63,146 nt of DNA from Chloroflexota bacterium. GTDB taxonomy: Bacteria > Chloroflexota > Dehalococcoidia > UBA2247 > RBG-13-53-26. Under the pieces are notes generated by a model. It made no database searches. It had not been told where the DNA came from and saw only the letters and a list, made by a program, of their open reading frames with translations. A program made the translations under genes and the position numbers. Of this stretch, positions 6,957 through 15,321 are shown one piece after another; position 1 is the first letter of the stretch, and every line of letters begins with the position of its first letter. The DNA lies in the NCBI GenBank assembly GCA_003551705.1, contig PUNJ01000059.1, forward strand, positions 1 to 63,146, written 5' to 3'.

Positions 6957-8152
6957 GAGGCAGCATAAAGCAACGCTCAAAGGGAACCTGGACAATCACA
7001 ATCGTCACGGGGAAGGACGCCGCTGGGAAGCGTATCAGGCATTACGAGACTGTCACGGGCAGCAAGGACCGGGCCGATACCCGCCTAGCCGAGCTCATAG
7101 TGGAGCTTTCCAAAGGCACCTACGTCAAGACCCCACGGGCCTTGACCGTGGGCGAATACCTGAGCCAATGGATGGCCAGCCAGTCCACGAGGTGCCGCCC
7201 AAAAACTATGGAATGGTATGGGAACATTGTCAAGAACCGGCTATCTCCTGAGCTAGGGCATATTCCATTGTCACAGTTAAGGCCTTCTCACGTGGCGCAG
7301 TACTTCGCCAAGTTAAGAGACAAGGGCGCGACTTTGACCCTGGCCGCCGGCGATTATAGAACGCTGAGGAAGGCCCTGCGTGATGCCGTAAAGCTCGGGA
7401 TCGTGGGCATTAACGCTTGTGCGGGCGTTTCACCCCCGAAGCCCCAGGACCAGGATATGCAGGTATTGAACCCCGCCGACCTGGGAAGATTCTTGGCTGC
7501 CGTTGAGCAAGCCCCTTTCCCGTACGGTGCCTTGTATCGTACCATGCTTTATACTGGCCTCCGGCGAAATGAAACCCTGGCCCTGACCTGGGGCAATTTG
7601 GACCTTGAACTATGCACGCTTCGGGTGGTCAACGCCCAATGCCACGTGAACCGGGTATTCACCTTGCTGCCGCCCAAGACACGGGCAGGCCGCCGCGCTG
7701 TAGACTTGCCGCCATCCCTGGCCGTATACCTCCGGGAATACCGGGCGAAGGTGGAGGGCCAGAGGGCTATGATAGGCAAGCCATTAACCGATAGCGATTT
7801 TGTATTTGCCCAGGTGGACGGCAGCCCCCTCTTGCCGGGGACGGCCAGCCAGACCTTCCGAAAGATCATTCGTAAGACCGGCCTCAATATCAGGCTTCAC
7901 GATCTCCGGCATACCTACGCCTCAGTAATGATAGCCGCCGGCGTGAACGTACGGACCTTAAGTCAGTCTTTGGGCCATGCCCAGGTTAGCACCACGCTTA
8001 ATGTCTACTCGCACATGTTCCCTGGGGCTGGTAAGACAGCCGCCGCCGACTTTGACCGGGTGGTCAGTCCTTGGGTGGAAAATGCCGACAATTGCCGACA
8101 AGAAGAGGACTCTGGAGAATTCTGCCGACAAAATGCCGACAACCCGTTTTGA
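6953..8152 (+). CDS. int: site-specific tyrosine recombinase (phage-type integrase)
   Basis: 399 residues, full family length. N-terminal arm-binding AP2-like region (residues 1-60, GSIKQRSKGTWTI), SAM-like core-binding domain (about 63-160), catalytic domain (about 170-370) with Arg204 (TGLRRNE), Lys242 (PKTRAG), His316 and Arg319 (HDLRH), His342 (LGHAQ) and nucleophile Tyr352 (NVYSHMF). All catalytic residues are present, so it should be active. It catalyses integration and excision of the element. Its stop lies eight bases from the tRNA-Lys 3' end, the probable attachment site. The C-terminal tail (DNCRQEEDS... and CRQNADN) is low complexity. Confidence 0.93.
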   Translation: MRGSIKQRSKGTWTITIVTGKDAAGKRIRHYETVTGSKDRADTRLAELIVELSKGTYVKTPRALTVGEYLSQWMASQSTRCRPKTMEWYGNIVKNRLSPELGHIPLSQLRPSHVAQYFAKLRDKGATLTLAAGDYRTLRKALRDAVKLGIVGINACAGVSPPKPQDQDMQVLNPADLGRFLAAVEQAPFPYGALYRTMLYTGLRRNETLALTWGNLDLELCTLRVVNAQCHVNRVFTLLPPKTRAGRRAVDLPPSLAVYLREYRAKVEGQRAMIGKPLTDSDFVFAQVDGSPLLPGTASQTFRKIIRKTGLNIRLHDLRHTYASVMIAAGVNVRTLSQSLGHAQVSTTLNVYSHMFPGAGKTAAADFDRVVSPWVENADNCRQEEDSGEFCRQNADNPF

Positions 8153-8160
8153 TTTAGGCG

Positions 8161-8232
8161 TGAGCCGGGTGGGATTCGAACCCACGACGCCCTGATTAAA
8201 AGTCAGGTGCTCTACCACTGAGCTACCGGCCC
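8161..8232 (-). tRNA. tRNA-Lys (anticodon UUU)
   Basis: Reading the minus strand: acceptor stem GGGCCGG with CCGGCTC, D arm GCTCAGTGGTAGAGC, anticodon stem CCTGA/TCAGG around the loop CTTTTAA (anticodon TTT), and T arm GTGGG-TTCGAAT-CCCAC. The discriminator base is A and CCA is not encoded. The tRNA is intact because the element restores its 3' end on integration. The integrase gene abuts its 3' side. Confidence 0.95.
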
Positions 8233-8481
8233 GACAACCATACTATTTTACCCGATTCGTGAGATAATTTCTTCCCTCTGAACGCCTCTTTTAGCATTAT
8301 CGGAAGTGAATACCGGCAGACCTCGCTTTCAAGATATTGGTAGGCGACCAGGTGCATCAGCGCAGGGTACGCATGAAGCCAGGTTTATTCACAGGTCAGG
8401 CATGGCCGACAGGGAGGGCAGGTTCTTATCAACCAGCCTGCAAGAAAGTGTTCTACCTCGTTTCGAACCGAAATGGGACGT

Positions 8482-9732
8482 CTACCCCGCAAAACGTCTG
8501 AATACCAGAACGGCATTATGGCCTCCAAATCCAAACGAGTTGGAGATGGCCGTTTGTATCGACGCTTTGCGAGACTGATTGGGCACGAAGTCCAGGTCCA
8601 ACTCCGGGTCGGGATGGTCCAGGTTCATTGTTGGCGGTATCGCCCCTCCCCTGATACTCATGATAGTTATAATCGCTTCGAGTGCGCCGGCAGCACCCAG
8701 AAGATGACCGGTCATGCTTTTGGTGGAGGATATCGGTATGCCATATGCGGCATCGCCAAAGGCGTTCTTGATGGACCGGGTTTCGGCGGTGTCGTTGAGG
8801 AGGGTCGCCGTGCCGTGCGCGTTTATGTAGTCGACTTCCTCTGGGCTGATGCCTGCGTTCTGCAATGCTTCACGCAAGGCCAGAGTAGCGCCCGCTCCGT
8901 TCGGCATTGGCTGAGTTATATGGAATGCGTCACTGGTCGAACTGTAGCCAAGTATCTCGGCCAGGATCGGGGCACCCCGCTCAAGGGCATGCTCCATGTC
9001 CTCCAGCACCAGAACAGCCGCGCCCTCTCCCAATACGAAACCGTCTCTTTCGCGGTCGAACGGCCGGCAGGCATTGCGGGGAGTGCCGTTCCGGGTGGAC
9101 AGTGCCCGGGCGGAGTTGAAAGCAGCTATGCAGATAGGCATTATGGGTGCTTCGGTACCGCCTGCAAGTATTGTTTTCATCTTCCCGTGCTGGATTGCCT
9201 CGTAGGCATGGCCTATGGCGTCACTGCTACTCGTACATGCTGAAGACACTGAGTAGCTCCGACCCTTGATACCCAGCAGGAGGGACACCTGTACCGGAGC
9301 TGCATCGCCGATCATGGTGGGGGCCAGGATGGGGCTTATCCGTTTAGGACCAACCTGGCTGAGCACATTGAACTGCTCGCAGACCTCCAGAAGCCCGCAG
9401 ACACTGTTGCCCAGGAATACCCCCGTCTCATGTGTGTTGCTTGAGTCAATGGTGATGCCAGCGGATTCCGCAGCCTGCAAAGCGGCCGCCGCCGCAAACT
9501 GAGTGAATCTGTCCATGCGACGGGCTTCCTTGTGGCTGACATAGTCAGTAGCCCGAAAGCCCTTGACCTCGGCTGCAAACTTGGTTTCGAAAGAGCTGTT
9601 ATCGAAGCTGCTGATATAGTCTATTCCCGACTTGCCAGCTATCACGGAATCCCACGTCTCAGTCACGTCGAGTCCTACGGCGCTGATCGTACCCATACCG
9701 GTAACAACCACCCGGCGGTCATTCGTATGCAT
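8482..9732 (-). CDS. fabF: 3-oxoacyl-[ACP] synthase II
   Basis: 416 residues, full KAS II length. The Claisen-condensing triad is present: Cys166 in SSACTSSS, His306 in NAHGTAT and His343 in TGHLLGAAG, with the helper Lys338 in STKSM. The N-terminal VVVTGMGTISAVG strand and C-terminal NSFGFGGHNA loop are typical. It elongates acyl-ACP in cytosolic fatty-acid synthesis. The ATG at 9732 follows GGGGGGAAGAAC. A small HTH gene starts just upstream on the same strand with a 23-base gap. No other fab genes are nearby, so it may be a specialised or detached copy. Confidence 0.93.
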   Translation of the reverse strand: MHTNDRRVVVTGMGTISAVGLDVTETWDSVIAGKSGIDYISSFDNSSFETKFAAEVKGFRATDYVSHKEARRMDRFTQFAAAAALQAAESAGITIDSSNTHETGVFLGNSVCGLLEVCEQFNVLSQVGPKRISPILAPTMIGDAAPVQVSLLLGIKGRSYSVSSACTSSSDAIGHAYEAIQHGKMKTILAGGTEAPIMPICIAAFNSARALSTRNGTPRNACRPFDRERDGFVLGEGAAVLVLEDMEHALERGAPILAEILGYSSTSDAFHITQPMPNGAGATLALREALQNAGISPEEVDYINAHGTATLLNDTAETRSIKNAFGDAAYGIPISSTKSMTGHLLGAAGALEAIITIMSIRGGAIPPTMNLDHPDPELDLDFVPNQSRKASIQTAISNSFGFGGHNAVLVFRRFAG

Positions 9733-9755
9733 GTTCTTCCCCCCTACTATCTGGC

Positions 9756-9956
9756 CTATTTGAGTCCGGTTGGCCCGATTCTGGTGCGATTCCTTCTGAC
9801 GAAGTTCTCCAAGTCTTGGGTTGAGATGCGGTACCTTCTGCCCAACCTTACCGCATCCATCTTGCCCATCCGGATATAACTGTACACCGTCAGGACATGC
9901 ACCTGAAGGAACCTGGCCACCTGTTCCGGGGTGAGGAAATTTTGCTCGATTATCAT
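9756..9956 (-). CDS. small excisionase-family HTH DNA-binding protein
   Basis: 66 residues: LTPEQVARFLQVHVLTVYSYIRMGKMDAVRLGRRYRISTQDLENFVRR is a complete helix-turn-helix_17 domain with its wing. It sits 23 bases upstream of fabF in the same direction and is probably co-transcribed, so it may control that gene. The ribosome site is weak (GAGAAA). An origin from a mobile element cannot be excluded, since it lies only 1.7 kb from the integrated element. Confidence 0.75.
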   Translation of the reverse strand: MIIEQNFLTPEQVARFLQVHVLTVYSYIRMGKMDAVRLGRRYRISTQDLENFVRRNRTRIGPTGLK

Positions 9957-10239
9957 AGTGCCAGTTTCTCTATTCTCTTGGTTCTTCTTTGGTCAACTAT
10001 GTGCTACTTAGTATTTTTTATAAAAACTTAATCAAATTTAGAAGTGATAATGTTCTAGAAGAATGTTCTATTAGCTTTGAAAAGGCCCATGAATGGGGAA
10101 ATATGAGCCCTTAGGATCATAACGCAGGGATCACCCGGTCGTGGGCTGGACCGGCCATGCGAGGGCCAGGCTTGACCGGTCCATGCGGATCCAGGATAAG
10201 GAAGGGTGACCATTCAAACCCTCGCCGCCTTCCCCACAT
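9957..10239. other. intergenic region without genes
   Basis: An AT-rich stretch at about 9990-10080 should hold the promoter of the leftward HTH-fabF pair. The rest is GC-richer, with two related short segments (GACCGGCCATGCG and GACCGGTCCATGCG) 25 bases apart. No gene is supported. Confidence 0.4.
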
Positions 10240-10269
10240 TTGCCTTCTGCATGCCTGATTAGGTATAAT
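10240..10269 (+). promoter_or_regulatory. promoter TTGCCT-N18-TATAAT giving a leaderless mRNA
   Basis: TTGCCT (10240-10245), 18-bp spacer, perfect TATAAT (10264-10269). Transcription would begin at about 10276-10277, only 3-4 bases before the ATG at 10280. No Shine-Dalgarno site is present, so this message is probably leaderless. Confidence 0.7.
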
Positions 10270-10279
10270 CTAGCTTGAA

Positions 10280-11500
10280 ATGGCTGATCGTGCCCTAACT
10301 GGACTCAAGGTAATCGAATGGGCCAGTTTCATAGCCGGGCCTTACTGCGGTAAACTCCTTGCCGACTTGGGTGCCGAAGTCATAAAAGTTGAACGCCCCG
10401 ACGGCGACGAGTCGCGACAGCGGGGGCCCTTCCCTGATCACGTTCCACATCCTGAGAAGAGCGGCCTGTTTCTGTATCTAAATGCCAACAAGCTCGGCGT
10501 TACCCTCAATCCGGATACAGACACAGGCAAGAACATTCTTCAAGACATGATCAAGACCGCCGATATACTTATCGAGGACCATTTGCCCTCTGAAATTGAG
10601 CAGCTTGGCCTTGACTACGCGAGACTACGCGAGATCAATCCCGGCCTCATAATGGTTTCCATCACTGCCTTCGGGCAGACAGGTCCCTACAAGGACTATA
10701 AGGGTTACGCCATAAACGCCAGCGCTCTGGGGGGTCAAAGCGTCTGCGCTGGAGAGCGGGGACGTGAACCTCTCACCCCGCCGCTATGTCTGGGACACTA
10801 CCAGAGCGGCACCGCAGGCGCTACTGCCGCCATGGCTGCCCTCTTTGGCCGGGACCTCACTGGCCATGGCCAGCATGTTGATATCTCCGAGGCCCAGGTA
10901 TGGGCTACCCTGCATACCGGTAACCAGGAATCTTCCTTTATCATGCATGGCATGAAGAGAATACGCTGGGGACATCGCACCCCCGGGGTATACCCATATA
11001 CCATTCTGCCATGTAAAGACGGCTTCATCAGCATGATCGCCATCCAGGGCTACCAGTGGAAACGGTTCCTGGAACTCCTGGGTGAGGGTTCCGTACCGGA
11101 ATGGTATGCCAATGAGCCCCGGTATCAGGACCGGCGGGAGCTCAGCCTGAAGTATGCTGATGAAATGGACTCTTTGCTGGCACCATGGCTCATGTCGCAT
11201 ACCAAGAAGGAAATCTACGATCTCTGCCTGGAGAAGAGGATTCCGTTTGCTCCCGTCAGGAACATGGAAGAGGTGGTCAACGACGAGCACCTGAAGGTAC
11301 GGGAGTATTTTGTTGAATATGATCATCCCGCGGCGGGAAGGCTTAAATACCCTGGCGCGCCCGGCAAGTTCACGGAAACTCCGTGGAGCATTGAAGTTCC
11401 GGCGCCCTTGCTGGGGCAGCATAATGAAGACATATACTGTGGCCGCTTGGGCTACGCTAAACAGGAATTGGCAGAACTACGCATTGGAGGAGTGATTTGA
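10280..11500 (+). CDS. family III CoA-transferase (CaiB/BaiF), subunit lacking the usual catalytic Asp
   Basis: 406 residues, typical family length. It opens with LKVIEWASFIAGPYCGKLLADLGAEVIKVERP, the diagnostic CaiB/BaiF N-terminus, followed by the NPGLIMVSITAFGQTGPY block. At the position where active members carry the CoA-ester-forming Asp it has GHYQSGTAG (about residue 172), with no Asp. Family III enzymes move CoA between carboxylic acids. It overlaps the next, related gene by four bases, so the two subunits are probably made together and form a heteromer. The substrate is unknown. Transcription is from a leaderless-type promoter. Confidence 0.85.
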   Translation: MADRALTGLKVIEWASFIAGPYCGKLLADLGAEVIKVERPDGDESRQRGPFPDHVPHPEKSGLFLYLNANKLGVTLNPDTDTGKNILQDMIKTADILIEDHLPSEIEQLGLDYARLREINPGLIMVSITAFGQTGPYKDYKGYAINASALGGQSVCAGERGREPLTPPLCLGHYQSGTAGATAAMAALFGRDLTGHGQHVDISEAQVWATLHTGNQESSFIMHGMKRIRWGHRTPGVYPYTILPCKDGFISMIAIQGYQWKRFLELLGEGSVPEWYANEPRYQDRRELSLKYADEMDSLLAPWLMSHTKKEIYDLCLEKRIPFAPVRNMEEVVNDEHLKVREYFVEYDHPAAGRLKYPGAPGKFTETPWSIEVPAPLLGQHNEDIYCGRLGYAKQELAELRIGGVI

Positions 11501-12714
11501 ACCCCGAAAAGCCACTTCCTTTGCAAGGGATCAGGGTCATAAACTTTGGCTGGGTGTTTGCCGGCCCGTACCTGGCTACCATGCTTGGTGATCTCGGAGC
11601 TGAGGTTATCAAGATGGAGACCAGGAGCCGTATAGACTCGATGAGGCTCAGTCCGGATAACTTGGACCGTGATCCCGACAGGGATCCCTGGTTCCATAGC
11701 GGCGTTCGTAACCAGTTGAGCGTAACCTTGGATATGGAGAAGCCGGAGGCCATTCCCATTATCAAGGACCTTATCAAGAAGGCTGACATAGTTGTTGAAA
11801 ACTTCGCCCCCAGAGTCATGAGGCAGCACGGGCTGGGATATGACTCACTGAAGGAGATCAATCCCGGCATCATCATGATCTCCCTTCCGGCCACAGGGCA
11901 CTACGGCCCTTTGCGAGACGCACAGACCTATGGCCCCTCCCTGACCGGTCTGGCAGGGGTTGACGGCATGGTGGGCTACCATGGAGAGCGCGTTCTGGGC
12001 CTGCAGCAGGCTTATGCAGACGTGAACAGCGCCCTGCACGGGGCCTTTTCCGTGCTGGCGGCGCTCTGGTACCGAAAGCGGACGGGCAAGGGCCAGTTTA
12101 TGGATATGGCCCAGTTGGAGGCCGTGATCGGCATTGCTGGCGAGGCCGTCATGGAATATGTCATCAATAGCAATGTCCTCGGGACGCTGGGCAACCGCTA
12201 TCCTGCCATGTGCCCCCATAACAACTATCCTTGCCAGGATGATGACAAGTGGGTATCCATCGGCGTGAAGACGGAGGAGGAATGGGCTAGTCTGTGCCAG
12301 GCCATGGGCAAACCCGAGTTGAGCAGAGACCCCAGGTTTGGGGACAAGTTCCTCCGGATGAAGAACGTGGTCGAACTGGACAACCTGATAACCGGTTGGA
12401 CAATGGGCTATACTTATTATGAGGCTGCGGAAATCCTGCAGCAGCATGGGGTGGCTGCGGCGCCTTGTTTGGATACCGAGGGGCGCTTTTTCGACCCACA
12501 CCTTCAAGAGAGGCGGACTTATCTTGAGGTGGAGCACCCGATCACCGGTGTGGATTTTGTGGCTAATTCGGCTTGGGCCTTGTCCGAGAATCCGACTGAG
12601 ATACGGCTGCGTTCCCCGATACTCGGAGAACATAACAGCTACGTATTCAAGGAAATCCTGGGCATGTCCGATGAAGACATTGCAAGGCTTGAAGAAGCCA
12701 AAGTCATCTATTAG
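11497..12714 (+). CDS. family III CoA-transferase (CaiB/BaiF), catalytic subunit
   Basis: 405 residues. The same fold as its neighbour: IRVINFGWVFAGPYLATMLGDLGAEVIKME at the N-terminus and NPGIIMISLPATGHYGPLRDA in the middle. It keeps the expected catalytic Asp in QAYADVNSALHG (about residue 175) and the KGQFMDMAQLEA segment. The TTG start overlaps the TGA of the upstream gene (TTGA), so it depends on translational coupling. Sequence alone does not reveal the acid substrates. Heteromeric family III enzymes such as benzylsuccinate CoA-transferase are the closest organisational parallel. Confidence 0.87.
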   Translation: MNPEKPLPLQGIRVINFGWVFAGPYLATMLGDLGAEVIKMETRSRIDSMRLSPDNLDRDPDRDPWFHSGVRNQLSVTLDMEKPEAIPIIKDLIKKADIVVENFAPRVMRQHGLGYDSLKEINPGIIMISLPATGHYGPLRDAQTYGPSLTGLAGVDGMVGYHGERVLGLQQAYADVNSALHGAFSVLAALWYRKRTGKGQFMDMAQLEAVIGIAGEAVMEYVINSNVLGTLGNRYPAMCPHNNYPCQDDDKWVSIGVKTEEEWASLCQAMGKPELSRDPRFGDKFLRMKNVVELDNLITGWTMGYTYYEAAEILQQHGVAAAPCLDTEGRFFDPHLQERRTYLEVEHPITGVDFVANSAWALSENPTEIRLRSPILGEHNSYVFKEILGMSDEDIARLEEAKVIY

Positions 12715-12790
12715 TCTCTATCTCGGCTGAAGCCAGCGACCCTGACGCAGTTCTATCCAAGCTACCCCTGACCCGGATGGTGTATCTTCT

Positions 12791-13513
12791 ATGCAGGAAA
12801 AGCTTGTGCATGGTGCCAGACTTTTGGGACTGGACCTGTCCGCTGAACAGGTCCGGACCTTTCAGGAATTCTACCAGGAACTGGTAGCCTGGAATGAGAA
12901 GGTCAATCTAACGGCCATCACCGGCTATGAAGAGGTCCAAGTTAAACATTTCCTTGATGCGCTTACGGTGGTCCCTACTATTGAAGAGATGCTGGATGGC
13001 AAGGATCCCGGAATTAAGGTCATGGACATTGGTTCCGGGGCGGGTTTGCCCGGCATACCCCTGAGCATTGTGCTTCCTTCTGCGAATTTCGTGTTGATGG
13101 ACTCCATCGGCAAGAAGACAGCCTTTCTGCAGCATGTTGTCGACAGGCTGGGTCTCAATAACGTGCGGGTGTTGACCGGGCGTGCCGAAGATTTCGGACA
13201 TCAACCTGATTACCGTGAAAAGTTTGATCTTGTGGTGTCTCGTGCTCTGGGTAAACTGGCTGCGGTAATCGAACTGAGCTTGTCCTTTGGGCGTTTGCAT
13301 GGACTGATCATAGCTCAGAAGAAAGGGGATATTACGGACGAGGTCCAGCAGGCTGGAAAGTCATTGGAGATGATGGGGGGTCGGCTTAAAGAGCTCAGGG
13401 GAATTGAGATGGAGGAGCTTGCCAATCACAATCTGGTGATAGTTGAAAAAGTGGCAGCAACCCCATCGAAATACCCGCGGCGTCCCGGTATGCCGGCCAA
13501 GAGGCCGCTTTAG
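12791..13513 (+). CDS. rsmG: 16S rRNA (guanine527-N7)-methyltransferase
   Basis: 240 residues, standard length. FYQELVAWNEKVNLTAI at the N-terminus and the SAM-binding VMDIGSGAGLPGIPLSI are diagnostic for RsmG (GidB). A VSRALG motif follows and the basic C-terminus (KYPRRPGMPAKRPL) is typical for the RNA-binding end. It methylates G527 of 16S rRNA in the cytoplasm. It follows the CoA-transferase pair by 76 bases and may have its own promoter. The genome context here is not the usual parA/parB or trmE neighbourhood. Confidence 0.93.
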   Translation: MQEKLVHGARLLGLDLSAEQVRTFQEFYQELVAWNEKVNLTAITGYEEVQVKHFLDALTVVPTIEEMLDGKDPGIKVMDIGSGAGLPGIPLSIVLPSANFVLMDSIGKKTAFLQHVVDRLGLNNVRVLTGRAEDFGHQPDYREKFDLVVSRALGKLAAVIELSLSFGRLHGLIIAQKKGDITDEVQQAGKSLEMMGGRLKELRGIEMEELANHNLVIVEKVAATPSKYPRRPGMPAKRPL

Positions 13514-13538
13514 GGGACTTCCCCATCCCCCCTCGTAG

Positions 13539-13558
13539 GGCAGGTTTCCCAACCTGCC
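13539..13558. repeat. perfect hairpin after rsmG
   Basis: GGCAGGTT, loop TCCC, AACCTGCC. The stem is 8 bp and GC-rich but lacks a T-run, so it may be a REP-type palindrome as well as a weak terminator for rsmG. Confidence 0.6.
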
Positions 13559-13626
13559 GGAGAATCGGTTGTTCACCACTGGGCCACCATGACCCATGCA
13601 GCCAAGAACCGCTTCCCACATTGTCA

Positions 13627-13693
13627 GGGTGGGTTAGTCCCGATGCCGACGAAGACGCCGGCCCCGTAGACCACGCAAGGAACGTAACCCACC
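13627..13693. repeat. REP-like element, copy 1
   Basis: 67 bp bounded by inverted ends GGGTGGGTTA (left) and TAACCCACC (right), with an internal GCCG-aCG-aaga-CG-cCGGC hairpin. Confidence 0.7.
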
Positions 13694-13975
13694 ATCTACC
13701 TGAGCACTGAGCACTGAGTACTGAGTGCCCCACCCCCACCTTAGGAGGATTAAGCCTCTCACAAGCACGAGGGTATTTCGAGCCATGGACTTTTAACGTA
13801 CGAGTAGCGCAATTACCTCTCACCAGCAGACGCTACCTAGCCAGGCGGGCGTTAACGGTGGGTTTCGCCCCGGCGCTCGCAGAATTATACTGCCATCCCA
13901 TGCCCGGGGCTCTACCCACCCTACGCCCCACGCCACCCCAACGACCGCAACCGTTATGCGGGCCGCGCACCCGTA

Positions 13976-14040
13976 GGGTGGGTTAGTCCCGATGCCGGTG
14001 AAGACGCCGGCCTCGGAATCACGCAGGGACGTAACCCACC
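13976..14040. repeat. REP-like element, copy 2
   Basis: 65 bp with the same inverted ends as copy 1 and about the same interior, differing at scattered bases. Confidence 0.7.
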
Positions 14041-14070
14041 ATCTACGTCTCTCACAGGCACACGCCTCCT

Positions 14071-14121
14071 ATGCCGACGAAGACGCCAACCCCGTAGACC
14101 ACGCAAGGGACGTAACCCACC
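14071..14121. repeat. REP-like element, copy 3 (left end lost)
   Basis: The interior and the right end TAACCCACC are kept, but the GGGTGGGTTA end is replaced. A fourth partial copy (only the left 25 bases, from TGGGTTAGTCCC) lies at 14234-14258. Confidence 0.6.
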
Positions 14122-14417
14122 GTCTACGTCTCTCACAAGTCAAAAGCCTCGTATTCTACTGTTGATCCGGGCGTTCATGAATCTGAACAGGTTTAATTCA
14201 TCGTTGAGCGCCATTTTGTGGAAGTGCGTAGAATGGGTTAGTCCCGATGCCGACGAGAACAGTCACCACAACGACCACAACCATTTGCGGGCCAGGCAGC
14301 CGTAGGTACGTCCCCACGCCGCTGGTCTCAAGACAGGGTGGGTCGAGTCCTGGATCGTGGTGGCGCTGTGTCGTGCATGCCCAGGGACGATACCCAGGAG
14401 CATCTTCTAACCATGCA

Positions 14418-15287
14418 TTAGGCCACCCCGTCCACGATCCTTGGCACGTATCTTTCCCATCCACCGGGCATCAGGTGCATTCCCTGGCATAGGGGCTTCA
14501 TACGCCTGAGCAGGTCAATAGACAATTGCACACTCGCTGCGGGCACCTCTTCCCTGGATAGTCCTTCCAATTCTCTGATGAGATAGTCGGGAACGTTGAC
14601 ACCGGGAAAATTGCTATTCATGAATCTGGCCATGCTGGCGGACCTCAGCATAATGTGGCTCACCAGGATGGGAACATTGAGATCGCTTACCGATTCCACA
14701 AAGGCTGCCATGGTCTCTGGTTCATAGACCGGCTGAGTTATGATGTATTGGGCTCCCTGGGCTACCTTCTCTCGCAGGTCAGCAACCTGATCCGGTTTGA
14801 GTCCCTTCTCAGCTATGGCCTCAATTCCTATGGAGAACCGCGGCGAGCCTTCCAGGTTGTGACCTGCCAGATCCTTGCCCTGGTTAAGCATCACCGCTGC
14901 CTGGACCAGGGAACTACAGGACATGTCATTTACCGGTTTTGCGTCGATATGGTCGCCTACCAGAACATCGTGGCCGGCTACCACCAGAACATTCTCGACT
15001 CCGGCGATGGCTGCTCCAAGCAATTGGGATTGAAGGGCCAGACGGTTGTGGTCGCGAATACAAATCTCCATTACCGGTTCGATGTTCCTTGACTTAAGCA
15101 CCTGACACAGGATAAGGGGTGCCGCTCGCATAACCGCCCTCTGATTGTCTGTAACCAGTATTGCGTCAGCATAGTTCCTCACCATGTCAGCCGCATTCAG
15201 AAAACCCTGTATACTTGTCCCCTTAGGGGGGGTCAGTTCACAAGTAACACAGAAACGGCCGCCTCTGATTGCTTCCGAAATCTGCAT
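14418..15287 (-). CDS. metF: methylenetetrahydrofolate reductase
   Basis: 289 residues, the length of a stand-alone bacterial MetF barrel. The ATG at 15287 is chosen because AGGGAGG lies just upstream. The start of the barrel (RFCVTCELTPPKG) has the catalytic Glu of the family in CELTPPKG, later strands read DAILVTDNQRA and VLVVAGHD, and the GAQYIITQPVY motif near residue 190 is diagnostic. It interconverts 5,10-methylene- and 5-methyl-THF. It lies 34 bases downstream of the larger MetF-MetV fusion, in the same operon. The two may form a complex, as MetF and MetV do in acetogens. Confidence 0.88.
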   Translation of the reverse strand: MQISEAIRGGRFCVTCELTPPKGTSIQGFLNAADMVRNYADAILVTDNQRAVMRAAPLILCQVLKSRNIEPVMEICIRDHNRLALQSQLLGAAIAGVENVLVVAGHDVLVGDHIDAKPVNDMSCSSLVQAAVMLNQGKDLAGHNLEGSPRFSIGIEAIAEKGLKPDQVADLREKVAQGAQYIITQPVYEPETMAAFVESVSDLNVPILVSHIMLRSASMARFMNSNFPGVNVPDYLIRELEGLSREEVPAASVQLSIDLLRRMKPLCQGMHLMPGGWERYVPRIVDGVA

Positions 15288-15321
15288 GTTCAGCCTCCCT
15301 GCACAGAAGTTGCTTGGACTT

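Larger units (their letters stand above)
1..8160. mobile_element. integrated plasmid-like/satellite-like element at tRNA-Lys (right part)
   Basis: The block ends with a tyrosine integrase gene whose stop lies 8 bases from the 3' end of a tRNA-Lys gene, the usual geometry of integration into a tRNA 3' end. Inside are an XRE repressor, an excisionase-like HTH protein, a primase-polymerase/ATPase, many genes under 100 codons and an iteron-like array. No structural phage genes are visible. I could not find a second copy of the tRNA 3' end inside the window, so the distal attachment site probably lies left of base 1. The left limit given is simply the window edge. Confidence 0.7.
13514..14417. repeat. 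intergenic REP-like palindrome cluster
   Basis: A 900-bp stretch without genes, filled with several generations of short inverted-repeat units. Besides the units listed separately, two copies of a segment with CAACGACC-CAACC-GCGGGCC followed by CCGTAGG lie at 13938-13975 and 14268-14307, and TCTCACA-CCTC pieces recur at 13756, 14049 and 14130. No transposase of the REP-associated (RAYT) type is in the window. Confidence 0.7.

Noticed and set aside
8482-9243. 256-codon plus-strand frame opposite fabF
   Set aside because: It is the antisense of a complete fabF with intact active site; no ribosome site or family signature.
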